Positions 27,870 to 37,168 of a DNA stretch of 64,000 nt are shown piece by piece. This DNA comes from Roseovarius spongiae. GTDB lineage: Bacteria > Pseudomonadota > Alphaproteobacteria > Rhodobacterales > Rhodobacteraceae. The stretch covers positions 434,001-498,000 of the forward strand of contig NZ_RAPE01000001.1 of assembly GCF_003651245.1 (NCBI RefSeq), in the 5' to 3' direction. Position 1 is the first letter of the stretch. Every line of letters starts with the position of its first letter. The notes beneath the pieces are model-generated. The model saw only the letters and a program-made list of their open reading frames with translations, did not search any database and was not told where the DNA came from. The translations under genes and the position numbers were made by a program.

Positions 27870-28567
27870 GCGGCGCGCATGATATCGGCGGAATCGTCTT
27901 CGACAAGGACGGCACGCTGTTCGACTTCCACACCGCCTGGTCGGCCTGGACGGCCGCGCTCATCGCGAGGCTGGCCGAAACGCACGGCGTGTCGCGCGGA
28001 ACGCTCGCGCGGGCGGTGGATTTCGACCTCGAGGCGGAGGCCTTCCGCCGCGACAGCCCGATGATCGCGGCCACCAACCGCGACGGCGCCGAGGCGCTGG
28101 CGGCGGTCATGCCGGGCGCCGACGTGGACGCGATCGAGCACGAGATGATGCTGAGCTCGGCCGACATCCCGCTCGCCCCGGCGGTGCCTCTGGGGCCGTT
28201 CCTCGACGGGTTGCGCGGGCGCGGGCTGCGGCTGGGCGTGATGACCAACGACACCGAGTACGGCGCGCGCGCGCACCTGAAGAGCGCCGGCGTGCTCGAC
28301 CGGTTCGATTTCATCGCCGGGTTCGATTCGGGCCACGGGGCCAAGCCCGATCCCGGCCCGCTTCTCGCCTTCGCGCGCGCCGTGGACATCGCGCCGGCGC
28401 GCGCCGCGATGGTGGGCGACAGCACGCATGACCTTTTGGCCGGGCGGCGCGCGGGCATGCACACGGTGGGCGTGCTGACCGGCATGGCGGACGAGGACGA
28501 CCTCGCCCCGCATGCCGACGTCGTGCTGCCCGATATCGGGCATATCCCGGGCTGGCTGACCGGGTGA
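27866..28567 (+). CDS. HAD superfamily phosphatase (phosphoglycolate phosphatase-like)
   Basis: The 233-residue protein has the HAD motifs in order: DKDGTLFD (nucleophile Asp), GVMTNDT (motif II region), the Lys in HGAKPDPGP (motif III) and MVGDSTHDLLAGRRAG (motif IV). The alpha-helical cap of about 65 residues after motif I fits the Gph class. It probably dephosphorylates a small molecule such as 2-phosphoglycolate; the substrate is not proven. It overlaps both neighbours by four bases. Confidence 0.9.
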   Translation: MSGAHDIGGIVFDKDGTLFDFHTAWSAWTAALIARLAETHGVSRGTLARAVDFDLEAEAFRRDSPMIAATNRDGAEALAAVMPGADVDAIEHEMMLSSADIPLAPAVPLGPFLDGLRGRGLRLGVMTNDTEYGARAHLKSAGVLDRFDFIAGFDSGHGAKPDPGPLLAFARAVDIAPARAAMVGDSTHDLLAGRRAGMHTVGVLTGMADEDDLAPHADVVLPDIGHIPGWLTG

Positions 28568-29457
28568 GACAGCATCCGTTCTTCGGCCTAGGCCTCGCGC
28601 TTTTCGGGGCGCTGATCCTGTCGCCCGACGCGATGCTGATGCGTCTTTCCTACATGAACGGACCGCAGATGATGGCCTGGCGCGGCCTGTGCATGGGCGC
28701 GGTGATGCTGATCGGCTGGCTGCTGCTGAGCCGGTCGCGCCGCGCCGACCTGCGCGCGGCGCTGAGCGGGTTCGGGTTGCTCATCATCGGCTGCCAGTGC
28801 CTCAATTCGACGCTTTTCAGCGCCGGCATCGCCACCGCGCCCGCCGCCGTGGTGCTGTTCGGCATCGCGACCGTGCCGGTCTTCGCCGCGTTGGGATCGC
28901 GCCTGCTGACCGGAGAGCGGGCGCGCCCGGCCACCTGGGCGGCGACGGTTGCGGTGATGACGGGCATCGGCATCGCGGTGTTCGGCGGGCAGGGCGAGCG
29001 GATCGGGTTCGACCTCGCCTCGGCGCTGGGGGCGCTGGCGGGGCTGGGCGTCGCGATGGTGCTGGCGATCAACTTCGTCGTGCTGCGGGCGCGCCCCGAG
29101 CTGCCGATCGCGCTGCTGTTCTGCGTGGGCGCGTTCTGCACCGGGGCGATCGGCACGTCGGTGGTCGGTCCGGCGGCGCTGCTGGACGGGCGGGTTTGGG
29201 CGATCCTGCTGACCGCGGCGGTGGTGGTGCCGGCGTCGTTCTTTTCGCTCTCGGTCGCGTCGCGCTACACGGCGGCCTCGAACGTGAGCCTGCTGATGCT
29301 GCTCGAAACCGTGCTTGGGCCGGTCTGGGTCTGGCTCGCGCTGGGCGAGGCGGTGGGGCCGGCGATGCTGCTTGGCGGGGCGATCGTGGTCGGCAGCCTC
29401 GCGCTCTACCTGCTGCACGAGCGCAGGCGGATGGCGCGCGGCAGGATTTTTCGCTGA
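28564..29457 (+). CDS. EamA (DMT superfamily) transporter
   Basis: The 297-residue protein has about ten membrane helices with the two-repeat EamA plan; the second repeat contains NVSLLMLLETVLGPVWVWLALGE, the family's conserved block. The start is a GTG overlapping the HAD gene stop by four bases. It ends with a basic tail on the cytoplasmic side. Transport substrate unknown. This is one of three EamA genes in the window, none close relatives by eye. Confidence 0.87.
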   Translation: MRQHPFFGLGLALFGALILSPDAMLMRLSYMNGPQMMAWRGLCMGAVMLIGWLLLSRSRRADLRAALSGFGLLIIGCQCLNSTLFSAGIATAPAAVVLFGIATVPVFAALGSRLLTGERARPATWAATVAVMTGIGIAVFGGQGERIGFDLASALGALAGLGVAMVLAINFVVLRARPELPIALLFCVGAFCTGAIGTSVVGPAALLDGRVWAILLTAAVVVPASFFSLSVASRYTAASNVSLLMLLETVLGPVWVWLALGEAVGPAMLLGGAIVVGSLALYLLHERRRMARGRIFR

Positions 29458-29603
29458 AGAAACCGGAACGGGAAATGCGCGCGATCTCCGGGGCGCGCGT
29501 GACGGGACGGCTGCGCGAAACCGACATCATTCGTCGGAAACCGGAAACTCGCGCCGGTCCGTGCGTGCTTGTCTTGGCTCAGGCCGCATGACGGGAGCAT
29601 GAG

Positions 29604-31163
29604 ATGACCGGGAACAGACGCAGGAAACGCAGCGGGGGCCGCGCAGGCGCCGCGGACCGGCGCGGCACGGCCGCGATCGAGCAGATGCCGTGGGCGCCGC
29701 CCATCAACCTTGACCGCCCGACCGAACCGCTTGACGAGGACGGCATCGCCGCCATCCATGACGGCGCGATGCGCATCCTGGAAGAGATCGGGATACAGAT
29801 ACTGAACGCGGAAGCGGTCGAGATATTCCGCGCTTCGGGCGGTTGCGCGATCGACGGCGACAAGGTTCGGATGGGTCGCGACTTCGTGATGGAGCAGATC
29901 GCCAAGGCCCCGCCCGAGTGGAGCGTCACCCCGCGCAATCCCGCGCGCCAAATCACGATGGGCGGGCGGCACATGAATTTCGGCAACGTGTCCTCGCCGC
30001 CGAGTTACTGGGACATGGGGCTGGGCCGCAAGGTCACCGGCAACCGCGAGATGTGCGCGAACCTGCTGAAGCTCAGCCAGTATTTCAACTGCATCCATTT
30101 CGTCGGCGGCTACCCGGTGGAGCCGCAGGACGTCCACGCAAGCGTCCGCCATCTCGACGTGCTCTTCGACAAGATGACGCTGACCGACAAGGTGGCGCAT
30201 GCCTACTGCCTCGGGGCCGAGCGGGTCGAGGACGTGATGGAGATGGTGCGCATCGCCGGCGGGCACTCGGACGCGGAGTTCGACTCGGGGCCGAAGATGT
30301 ACACCAACATCAACTCGACCTCGCCGCTCAAGCACGACCACCCGATGCTCGACGGCTGGATGCGGCTGGCGCGGCGCAACCAGGGGCTTGTCGTCACGCC
30401 CTTCACGCTCGCGGGCGCGATGGCGCCGGTCACGATGGCCGGCGCCGTGGCGCAGAGCATCGCCGAGGCGCTGATCGCCGTGGTGCTGGCGCAGCTCATC
30501 CGCCCGGGCGCGGCCTGCGCGATTGGCACCTTCACCTCGAACGTGGACATGAAATCGGGCGCGCCGGCCTTCGGGACGCCGGAATACATGCGCGCGACGC
30601 AGATGACCGGACAGATGGCGCGGTTCTACGGGTTGCCGATGCGCGCCAGCGGCGTCTGCGCGGCCAACGTGCCGGACGGGCAGGCGATGTGGGAGACCTC
30701 GAACAGTCTCTGGTCGGCGGTGCAGGCGGGGGCGCACATGGTCTATCACGCGGCCGGCTGGCTCGAGGGCGGTTTGATCGCCAGTCCCGAGAAATTCATC
30801 ATGGATTGCGAGATCCTCCAGCAGATCCAGCGTTACATGGACCCGATGCTGACCGCGACCGGCCCGGACGAGATCGCCATCGATGCGGTGCGCGAGGTCG
30901 GTGGGCAGGGGCACTTCTTTGGCATCCAGCACACGCAGGACCGCTATACCACCGCCTTCTACCAGCCGTTCCTGAGCGATTGGCGCAACTACGAGGCATG
31001 GGAATCCGCCGGCGCCGTCTGGACCGCCGCGCGGGCGCACCAGACCTTCCACGACATCATCGCTAGCTTCGAGCCGCCGCCGATGGATGAGGCGATCCGC
31101 GAGGAACTGGTAGACTTCGTGGCCCGGCGCAAGGCCGAGGGCGGCGCGCCGACGGATTTCTGA
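29604..31163 (+). CDS. MttB superfamily corrinoid-dependent methyltransferase (non-pyrrolysine)
   Basis: The 519-residue protein is of the trimethylamine methyltransferase (MttB) type: it has LDEDGIAAIHDGAMRILEEIGI at the start of the barrel and the PGAACAIGTFTSNVDMKSG and GGQGHFFG segments later. There is no in-frame amber codon, so it lacks pyrrolysine and resembles MtgB-like enzymes acting on quaternary amines such as glycine betaine or proline betaine. An N-terminal arginine-rich tail of about 25 residues precedes the domain. No cognate corrinoid protein or methyltransferase partner is in the window. The start has GGGAG six bases upstream. Confidence 0.88.
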   Translation: MTGNRRRKRSGGRAGAADRRGTAAIEQMPWAPPINLDRPTEPLDEDGIAAIHDGAMRILEEIGIQILNAEAVEIFRASGGCAIDGDKVRMGRDFVMEQIAKAPPEWSVTPRNPARQITMGGRHMNFGNVSSPPSYWDMGLGRKVTGNREMCANLLKLSQYFNCIHFVGGYPVEPQDVHASVRHLDVLFDKMTLTDKVAHAYCLGAERVEDVMEMVRIAGGHSDAEFDSGPKMYTNINSTSPLKHDHPMLDGWMRLARRNQGLVVTPFTLAGAMAPVTMAGAVAQSIAEALIAVVLAQLIRPGAACAIGTFTSNVDMKSGAPAFGTPEYMRATQMTGQMARFYGLPMRASGVCAANVPDGQAMWETSNSLWSAVQAGAHMVYHAAGWLEGGLIASPEKFIMDCEILQQIQRYMDPMLTATGPDEIAIDAVREVGGQGHFFGIQHTQDRYTTAFYQPFLSDWRNYEAWESAGAVWTAARAHQTFHDIIASFEPPPMDEAIREELVDFVARRKAEGGAPTDF

Positions 31164-31277
31164 ACCGCCGCCGCGCTCGCCTATCTGTCCGGCGAGAGGG
31201 CGCCGCCAGTCTATCGCGCTGATGCAGAGGATGATCGCGAAGCACCCGCGCGGCAGGCGGCCGGGCCAGGGCGCTTG

Positions 31278-32462
31278 TCAGCCGCTCACCTCGACCACCG
31301 CGCGCGCCAACACCGGGACCGTGCGTTCAGAGAGCCCTGCCACGTTGATCCGGCTATCGCCCAGCATGTAGACGCCATGCTCTTCGCGCAGCCGGGCGAC
31401 CTGCGCCGGGCTGAGCCCCAGCAGCGTGAACATGCCGCGGTGCTGCGCGACAAAGCCGAAACGGTCCGACCCTGACAGGCGCCGCAACTCTTCCGCCAAC
31501 TGCGCGCGCAGGCCGAGCATGGAGCGGCGCATTCGTTCGAGTTCGGCCTGCCACTCGGCGCGCAGCATCGCATCGCCCAGCACCTTCGTCACCAACCGCG
31601 CGCCGTGATCTGGCGGAAAGGAATAGTTCTGCCGGTTGAGATGCGCGAGGTTGTCCTGCGCGACGGCGCGCAGCCTGCTCTCCTGGGCCACCGCCAGCAG
31701 GATGCCGGTGCGTTCGCGGTAGATGCCGAAATTCTTGGAGCAACTGGCGGCGATGAGCGTTTCCGCGCAGCGCCCGGCGATCATCCGCGCGCCCGCCGCG
31801 TCCGCGTCGAGCCCGTCGCCGAAGCCCTGGTAGGCGATGTCGATCATCGGCGTGGCGCCGGTGCGGTTGAGCGTGTCGACCACCGCCCGCCATTCGGCGG
31901 GGTTCAGATCCGCGCCGGTGGGGTTGTGGCAGCAGCCGTGCAGCAGCACGACGTCGCCGCGCGGGACGCAGGCGAGATCGGTCAGCATGCCATCCGCGTC
32001 GACCCCGCCTGTCGCGTCGTAGAAATAGCGGTAGGGGACGGCCTCGATCCCGAGATGGGCGAGAATGCTCAGGTGGTTGGGCCATGTCGGGTCCGGCACG
32101 TGGACGCGGGCGCGGGGGTTGGCCATGCGGATCAGCTCGAACGCCTGGCGCACCGCGCCGGTGCCCCCCGGCGTGCCGGCCGCCGCCACCTGTTCGCGCC
32201 CGACCGCGTCGCCGAGGACGAGTTCCGTCATCGCGTCGGCGAAACCCGGATCGCCGACGAGACCAAGATAGCTCTTGGTGGTTTCTTCCTCCCACCACTG
32301 GCGCTCGGCTTCCTTGACGGCGCGCATGATGGGGGTTGCGCCGGCGGCGTCCCGATAGACGCCGACGCCGAGGTCGATCTTGTCGGCGCGCGGATCTTGG
32401 GCGAACGTCTGCATGAGCGTCAGGATCTTGTCCGCCGGCTGATCCCGCAGCGCGCCCAGCAT
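31278..32462 (-). CDS. Aromatic/aspartate aminotransferase (class I)
   Basis: The 394-residue PLP enzyme follows the TyrB/AspC pattern: LGVGVYRDAAG near residue 35, the VLLHGCCHNPTGADL loop, DIAYQGFGDGL, the PLP lysine in SCSKNFGIYRERTG (Lys243) and the C-terminal Arg in DSRINVAGL. It exchanges amino groups between aromatic or acidic amino acids and 2-oxo acids. It overlaps the stop of the upstream sulfurtransferase gene by one base (TGATG), so the pair is translationally coupled; aspartate aminotransferases can also transaminate cysteine to 3-mercaptopyruvate, the sulfurtransferase substrate. Confidence 0.92.
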   Translation of the reverse strand: MLGALRDQPADKILTLMQTFAQDPRADKIDLGVGVYRDAAGATPIMRAVKEAERQWWEEETTKSYLGLVGDPGFADAMTELVLGDAVGREQVAAAGTPGGTGAVRQAFELIRMANPRARVHVPDPTWPNHLSILAHLGIEAVPYRYFYDATGGVDADGMLTDLACVPRGDVVLLHGCCHNPTGADLNPAEWRAVVDTLNRTGATPMIDIAYQGFGDGLDADAAGARMIAGRCAETLIAASCSKNFGIYRERTGILLAVAQESRLRAVAQDNLAHLNRQNYSFPPDHGARLVTKVLGDAMLRAEWQAELERMRRSMLGLRAQLAEELRRLSGSDRFGFVAQHRGMFTLLGLSPAQVARLREEHGVYMLGDSRINVAGLSERTVPVLARAVVEVSG

Positions 32463-33319
32463 CAGGCGTCGCCGGTCGCCACGGCCACGGTGGGCGAGGC
32501 GCCCCATTCGGTCCAGGACCCGTCATAGAGCGCATGGTCGGTCTTGCCGATCCGTTCCAGCGCGAGGTTGAGAATCGCGGCGGTGACGCCCGACCCGCAG
32601 GTGGTGATGGCGGGTCGGGATAGATCGACGCCGGCGGCCTCGAAGGCGGCGCGCAGGGCGTCCGGCTCCTTCATCGTGCCGTCCTCGTTCAGCAGCGTCG
32701 CGTAGTGCACGTTGCGCGCGCCGGGGATGTGCCCGGCGCGCAGCCCCTCGCGCGGCTCAGGCGCGTCGCCGCGAAAACGGTCGGGCGCGCGGGCGTCGAT
32801 GATCGCGTGATCGCCGAGCTTGGCGGCGGCGGCGACCTGGGTGGCGTCCTTGACCATCTGGTTCTGGCGGCGCGCGGTCATGTGCCGGTCGCGCACCATC
32901 GGGGGCATGTCCTCGGTCGGGCGCTCCTCGGCCCGCCACTTGGGAAAGCCGCCGTCGAGCACGGCGACGTTCCGCTGTCCCATCAGCCGGAACAGCCACC
33001 AGACCCGCGCGGCGGAAAATATCCCCGCGCCGTCATAGACCACCACCTGGTGCCCGTCTCCCACGCCCATCGCGCGCAGGCGCGACATGAACTTCTCGGG
33101 ACTGGGAGCCATGTGCGGCAGCTCGGACCGGCTGTCGGAAATCTCGTCGATGTCGAAGAATCGCGCGCCGGGAATATGGGCCTCGTCATACTCGGCCTTC
33201 GCGTCCCGTTCGGCGGCGGGGAGATACCAGCTCGCGTCCAGGATGCGCAGATCCGGGTCCTGGAGATGAGCGGCCAGCCACTCGGTCGAAACAAGGGTCT
33301 TGGGATCGTCCTTGGGCAT
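32462..33319 (-). CDS. sseA: 3-mercaptopyruvate sulfurtransferase
   Basis: The 285-residue protein has two rhodanese domains; the second carries the active-site loop CGSGVTAAI (Cys241), the form diagnostic of mercaptopyruvate sulfurtransferase rather than thiosulfate sulfurtransferase. The linker and first domain include DEAHIPGARFFDIDEISD. It transfers sulfur from 3-mercaptopyruvate to thiol or cyanide acceptors and releases pyruvate. The ATG has GGGGAG four bases upstream. It is the first gene of a two-gene leftward operon with the aminotransferase. Confidence 0.94.
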   Translation of the reverse strand: MPKDDPKTLVSTEWLAAHLQDPDLRILDASWYLPAAERDAKAEYDEAHIPGARFFDIDEISDSRSELPHMAPSPEKFMSRLRAMGVGDGHQVVVYDGAGIFSAARVWWLFRLMGQRNVAVLDGGFPKWRAEERPTEDMPPMVRDRHMTARRQNQMVKDATQVAAAAKLGDHAIIDARAPDRFRGDAPEPREGLRAGHIPGARNVHYATLLNEDGTMKEPDALRAAFEAAGVDLSRPAITTCGSGVTAAILNLALERIGKTDHALYDGSWTEWGASPTVAVATGDA

Positions 33320-33409
33320 CTCGCTCCCCCGCTTTGCAATACCTGCCTTGGGTATCGCCCGCAGGGTGGCAAGGCAAGACCGCCAGGACCCCGTTTCGCC
33401 GCGCGTCGG

Positions 33410-33688
33410 TTATTTGCCGATGGCGTTGCGCAGCGCGCCGACGGTGGCGAGCACGGCGGCGCCGCCGAGGCCGCCTGCCGCGATCTGCCCGACGATCCCG
33501 CCAAGGGTCGCGCCGCCGGCGCCGGTCACGTCGCCGCCGCCGAGCGTCGAGAGCAGTTGCGCCCCGGCGCCGCCCCCGAGAATGCCGAGGGTCGCGGTCG
33601 CCAGCGTCCCGAGGCTCAGCCTCCGGAACACGCCGCCCGCGACAGCGGCGCCGAGCGCGCCCGAGATCATGCCGATGATGAGATCCAT
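33410..33688 (-). CDS. Small glycine-rich membrane protein
   Basis: The 92-residue protein is built of Gly/Ala-rich hydrophobic stretches (MDLIIGMISGALGAAVAGG and LGGIVGQIAAGGLGGAAVLAT) with a basic end. The start has GGGAGG six bases upstream. I recognise the general look of small alphaproteobacterial proteins of this kind but no named family. Gly-zipper-like packing in a membrane is plausible. It lies just downstream of smpB on the same strand. Confidence 0.65.
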   Translation of the reverse strand: MDLIIGMISGALGAAVAGGVFRRLSLGTLATATLGILGGGAGAQLLSTLGGGDVTGAGGATLGGIVGQIAAGGLGGAAVLATVGALRNAIGK

Positions 33689-33709
33689 GCGCGCCCTCCC
33701 GGATCAGCC

Positions 33710-34186
33710 TCAGCCGTAATCCTTCAGCAAACGCTGCTTCTGGCGGTTCCAGTCGCGCTTGGCTTCGCTGGCGCGCTTGTCGACGTTCTTCTTGCCCTTG
33801 GCGATGCCGATCTTGAGCTTCGCCCTGCCGCGGTGGTTGAAGTAGAGCACCAGCGGCACCAGCGTCATGCCCTTGCGCTGGGTCTCGTTCCAGAGCCGCG
33901 CCAATTCGCGCTTTGACACCAGCAGCTTGCGCCGCCGCTTCTCGTCATGGCCGAAGGTCTTGGCCTGCTCGTAGGGGGCGACGTAGCTGTTCACCAGCCA
34001 CAGTTCGCCCTCGTCCACGGCGGCGTAGCTTTCGGCGATGTTGGCGCCGCCCGCGCGCAGCGACTTGACCTCGGACCCCTCGAGCACGATGCCGCATTCG
34101 ACGTCGTCCTCGATCGCGTAATCGTAGCGCGCGCGACGGTTCTCGGCGATCACCTTGTAGTTGGATTTTTCACTGTCTTTGGCCAT
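33710..34186 (-). CDS. smpB: SsrA-binding protein SmpB
   Basis: SmpB binds tmRNA and brings it to stalled ribosomes for trans-translation. The 158-residue protein has the family's start [20 protein letters not shown], the core [19 protein letters not shown] and SYVAPYEQA, and a basic C-terminal tail ([19 protein letters not shown]) that enters the decoding site. An ATG two codons upstream is an alternative start. tmRNA is not in the window. Confidence 0.97.
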   Translation of the reverse strand: MAKDSEKSNYKVIAENRRARYDYAIEDDVECGIVLEGSEVKSLRAGGANIAESYAAVDEGELWLVNSYVAPYEQAKTFGHDEKRRRKLLVSKRELARLWNETQRKGMTLVPLVLYFNHRGRAKLKIGIAKGKKNVDKRASEAKRDWNRQKQRLLKDYG

Positions 34187-34297
34187 CAGCATGACTTAGG
34201 CGCGCGGCCGCCCGTTGTCCAGCGCGCGCGCTGGAGCCCGCGTTGCGAAATCCGGTTCACCGCGGCCTGCGACTGGCCGGCGGCGCGATGGCGCGCT

Positions 34298-35149
34298 TCA
34301 GCTGCGGCGCTGGAACGCGATCAGGATCAGCGCCAGCAGGGAAGAGCCGAGCATCAGCAACAGCGAAACCGCGTTCAGCAGCGGGGTCGAGCCTTCCTTC
34401 AGGCGGTCGAACATCTCGATGGTCAGCGGCGCGTCCGAGCCGACCAGCATGAGCGTGGTGTTGAAGTTCTCGAAGCTCATCAGGAACGCCACAACCGCCG
34501 CGCCGACGATGGCGGGCATCAGGAACGGCACCGTCACCGTGCGCACCGCCGTCAGCCGGTTCGCCCCGAGGTTCAGCGCCGCTTCTTCCAGCGTCGTGTC
34601 GAATTTCTGCAACCGCGCGGAAATCACCAGCGTCGCAATGGTGGTGATGAAGGAGAACTGCCCAAGCACCACCAGCACGAGGCCGGGGCGCAGTAACTCC
34701 GCGTCGATCTGGGCGGCGTCCCACAGCTCGTTGGCGACGGTCGAGGAAAACACCAGGATCGAGATGCCCAGCACGATCCCCGGCACCACCAGCGGCAGCA
34801 GCATCAGCACATAGAGCAGGCCGCGCCCGCGGAACTTGTAGCGGTTGAAGAGAAAGGCGTTCGACGTGCCCACCGCGACCGACAGGGTCGCCACGCACAC
34901 CCCGACAAGCGCGGAGGTGCCGATCGCGCCAAGGATGCTGCGTTCGTGAAAGACGCCGATCTTGGGGGCGGCGTCGCCGAAGAACCAGTCCAGGGTGAAC
35001 CCCTCCCAGGGCAGGGACGGGAACTGGCTGTCGTTGAAGGCGAACACCGCGACCACGGCCAGCGGCAGCGTCAGGTAGACGAAGAACAGCGCGACGTAGC
35101 CGGTCCAGATCAGGTTGAGCGCGCGCGGGGAGGGGATCGTCGGGATCAT
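34298..35149 (-). CDS. Polyamine-type ABC transporter permease (PotC-like)
   Basis: The 283-residue inner-membrane protein has about six helices and the permease EAA loop, EEAALNLGANRLTAVRTVTVPFLMP. It is the last gene of a leftward operon with a PotB-like permease, PotA-like ATPase and PotD-like binding protein. The start overlaps the preceding permease stop by one base (TGATG). The transported substrate is probably a polyamine or related cation; it is inferred from family resemblance only. Confidence 0.9.
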   Translation of the reverse strand: MIPTIPSPRALNLIWTGYVALFFVYLTLPLAVVAVFAFNDSQFPSLPWEGFTLDWFFGDAAPKIGVFHERSILGAIGTSALVGVCVATLSVAVGTSNAFLFNRYKFRGRGLLYVLMLLPLVVPGIVLGISILVFSSTVANELWDAAQIDAELLRPGLVLVVLGQFSFITTIATLVISARLQKFDTTLEEAALNLGANRLTAVRTVTVPFLMPAIVGAAVVAFLMSFENFNTTLMLVGSDAPLTIEMFDRLKEGSTPLLNAVSLLLMLGSSLLALILIAFQRRS

Positions 35150-36006
35150 CAGCCCATTGTCCTTTCCAGCGTCTGCCCGGTCAGGCGCAGCATCCCCCAG
35201 ACGATCACCGAGGACGCGAACAGCAGCATGAAGCCGAAGGCCGCGCCCAACTCCCAGTTGAAGCGCACGATGAACTGCGAATAGATCATCTCGGTGAACC
35301 AGAGGCTGTCCTTGCCGCCCAGCATGGTCGGCGTCAGGTAGTTGCCAAGACTCAGCATGAAGACAACGATGCAGCCCGACACGATCCCCGGCACGGCGTG
35401 GGGGATCACGATTTCGCGCATAACCGACCAGCCCGAGCCGCCAAGGTCATACCCCGCCTCGATCACCGAATCGTCGAGGCTGTCGAGCGTCGTCACAAGT
35501 GGGACCACCATGAACAGCATCGAGGTATAGACGAGACCCACCATGATCGCCGCGTCGTTATAGAGCATCTCGACCGGACCGCTGACCAGCCCCGCCCATT
35601 GCAGGAATTGCGAAATCACGCCGGTTTCGCGCAGCAGGATCATCCAGCCGAAGGTGCGCACCAGTTCGGACACCCAGAACGGGATGAGGCAGAGCAGGAA
35701 CAGCACCGAACGCACCCGCCCGCGCGCCATCTTGGCGATGTAATAGGAGACCGGAAAGGCGATCAGCAGCGTGATCAGCGTCGCCAGGACCGACATCACC
35801 GCCGTGCGCATGAAGGTGCGCATGTAGAGCGGCTCGGTCGCGATGGTGACGTAATTGGCGAGGCTGGTCCGGTATTCGCCCACGCCGACGCGCTCGCGCA
35901 GCGAGATCAGCAGCATGTCGACATGCGGGATGATGATCAGCAGCACCAGCCACAGCAGGATCGGCATCAGGAGCAGGACGAAGCCGATGCGCGCATGCGC
36001 CGCCAT
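35149..36006 (-). CDS. Polyamine-type ABC transporter permease (PotB-like)
   Basis: The 285-residue permease has six predicted helices, a long periplasmic loop after the first helix (RERVGVGEYRTSLANYVTIAT), and the EAA motif IEAGYDLGGSGWSVMREIVIP. The start at 36006 lies four bases after the ATPase stop. It pairs with the PotC-like protein to form the membrane channel. Confidence 0.9.
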   Translation of the reverse strand: MAAHARIGFVLLLMPILLWLVLLIIIPHVDMLLISLRERVGVGEYRTSLANYVTIATEPLYMRTFMRTAVMSVLATLITLLIAFPVSYYIAKMARGRVRSVLFLLCLIPFWVSELVRTFGWMILLRETGVISQFLQWAGLVSGPVEMLYNDAAIMVGLVYTSMLFMVVPLVTTLDSLDDSVIEAGYDLGGSGWSVMREIVIPHAVPGIVSGCIVVFMLSLGNYLTPTMLGGKDSLWFTEMIYSQFIVRFNWELGAAFGFMLLFASSVIVWGMLRLTGQTLERTMG

Positions 36007-36010
36007 GCCC

Positions 36011-37108
36011 CTAGCCCCCGTTCGCGGCAAAGCAGTTCGCCTGCGCCGCGGACCAGCCGACATGCACCGGCGCGCCGCGTTTGAGGTCGGCGAATTCGCC
36101 GGATTGCGGCAGGGTGACCTCGATTTCGCCGCCCGCTTCGCCGCTTTCCACGATGATGCGGCTGGCGGCGCCGTTGAAGAGCAGGCTGCCCACGGTTCCC
36201 GACAGCCGGTTGTCGAACCCCGCGAGGTCGCCGGGCTCGCGCGCGAGGCGGATCGCCTCGGGGCGCACGAAGATGTCGACGGCGCCCCCATTGGCGGCCT
36301 GCCCCTTGGCGGCGGCGCGCATGGTCAGGCCCGTCTCGGTGCGCAGTTCCACCGCGTCGCCCGCGACGCGCTCCACCGTGCCGCGCCAGCGGTTGCTGTC
36401 GCCCACGAACCCGGCGACGAAGGCCGTTTCGGGGCGATAGTAGAGATCCTGACCGGCGCCGACCTGCTCGAAGCGACCATTGTTCATCACGGCGATGTGG
36501 TCGGACATGACCAGCGCCTCGGACTGGTCGTGCGTGATGTAGACGAAGGTGGTGTCGAACGCCGCCTGGAGCGATTTCAATTCGATCTTCATGCGTTCGC
36601 GCAGTTTGAGGTCGAGCGCGCCCAACGGTTCGTCGAGCAGCAGCACGTCCGGCTCCAGAACCATGCACCGCGCGATGGCGACGCGCTGTTTCTGCCCGCC
36701 GGAAAGTTCATCGACCTTGCGCTTGCCGATGCCGGGCAGGCCGATCCGGTCGAGCACCTCGTCGACCTTGCGCGCGATGTCGCCCTTGGACATGCCCGCG
36801 CGGCGCAGGCCATAGCCGATATTGGCCTCGATGTTCATCATCGGGAACAGCGCGAGGTGCTGGAACACCATGTTCACCGGGCGCTTGTTCGGCGCGACGT
36901 CAAGGACCGAGCGGCCCTTGATCGCGATATCCCCCGACGTGGGCTCCAGGAAACCGGCGATCATCCGCATGATCGTCGTCTTGCCGCAGCCCGAGGGGCC
37001 GAGGATGGAAAAGAACGACCCCGCCGGCACCGAGAACGAGACGTCGTCGACCGCCAGCGTTTCGCCGAAGCGGCGGGTCAGGCCGGTGCATTCGAGGTCG
37101 GGGATCAT
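36011..37108 (-). CDS. Polyamine-type ABC transporter ATPase (PotA-like)
   Basis: The 365-residue ATPase has Walker A GPSGCGKTT, signature LSGGQKQR, Walker B VLLLDEPLGALD and a switch His in ITHDQSEA, followed by a C-terminal TOBE-type domain (about residues 240-360). The start at 37108 is preferred because GGA lies six bases before it; the ATG two codons earlier lacks a site. It drives import by the two permeases downstream. Confidence 0.93.
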   Translation of the reverse strand: MIPDLECTGLTRRFGETLAVDDVSFSVPAGSFFSILGPSGCGKTTIMRMIAGFLEPTSGDIAIKGRSVLDVAPNKRPVNMVFQHLALFPMMNIEANIGYGLRRAGMSKGDIARKVDEVLDRIGLPGIGKRKVDELSGGQKQRVAIARCMVLEPDVLLLDEPLGALDLKLRERMKIELKSLQAAFDTTFVYITHDQSEALVMSDHIAVMNNGRFEQVGAGQDLYYRPETAFVAGFVGDSNRWRGTVERVAGDAVELRTETGLTMRAAAKGQAANGGAVDIFVRPEAIRLAREPGDLAGFDNRLSGTVGSLLFNGAASRIIVESGEAGGEIEVTLPQSGEFADLKRGAPVHVGWSAAQANCFAANGG

Positions 37109-37130
37109 GGGCATTCCGTCTTGCAGGATG

Positions 37131-37156
37131 GGGCGGCCCAGCTTTCGGGGCCGCCC
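37131..37156 (-). other. Stem-loop between potD-like and potA-like genes
   Basis: GGGCGGCCC and GGGCCGCCC pair perfectly over 9 bp with an 8-base loop. The position, just after the binding-protein gene and before the ATPase gene, is the usual place for an mRNA-stabilising or partial-termination hairpin that keeps the binding protein in excess over the membrane components. Confidence 0.6.
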
Positions 37157-37168
37157 GCCATGTATTGT

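Noticed and set aside
29604..31163. Possible pyrrolysine (amber) codon in the MttB gene
   Set aside because: The frame is open from start to its single stop without an in-frame TAG, so it is the non-Pyl type.
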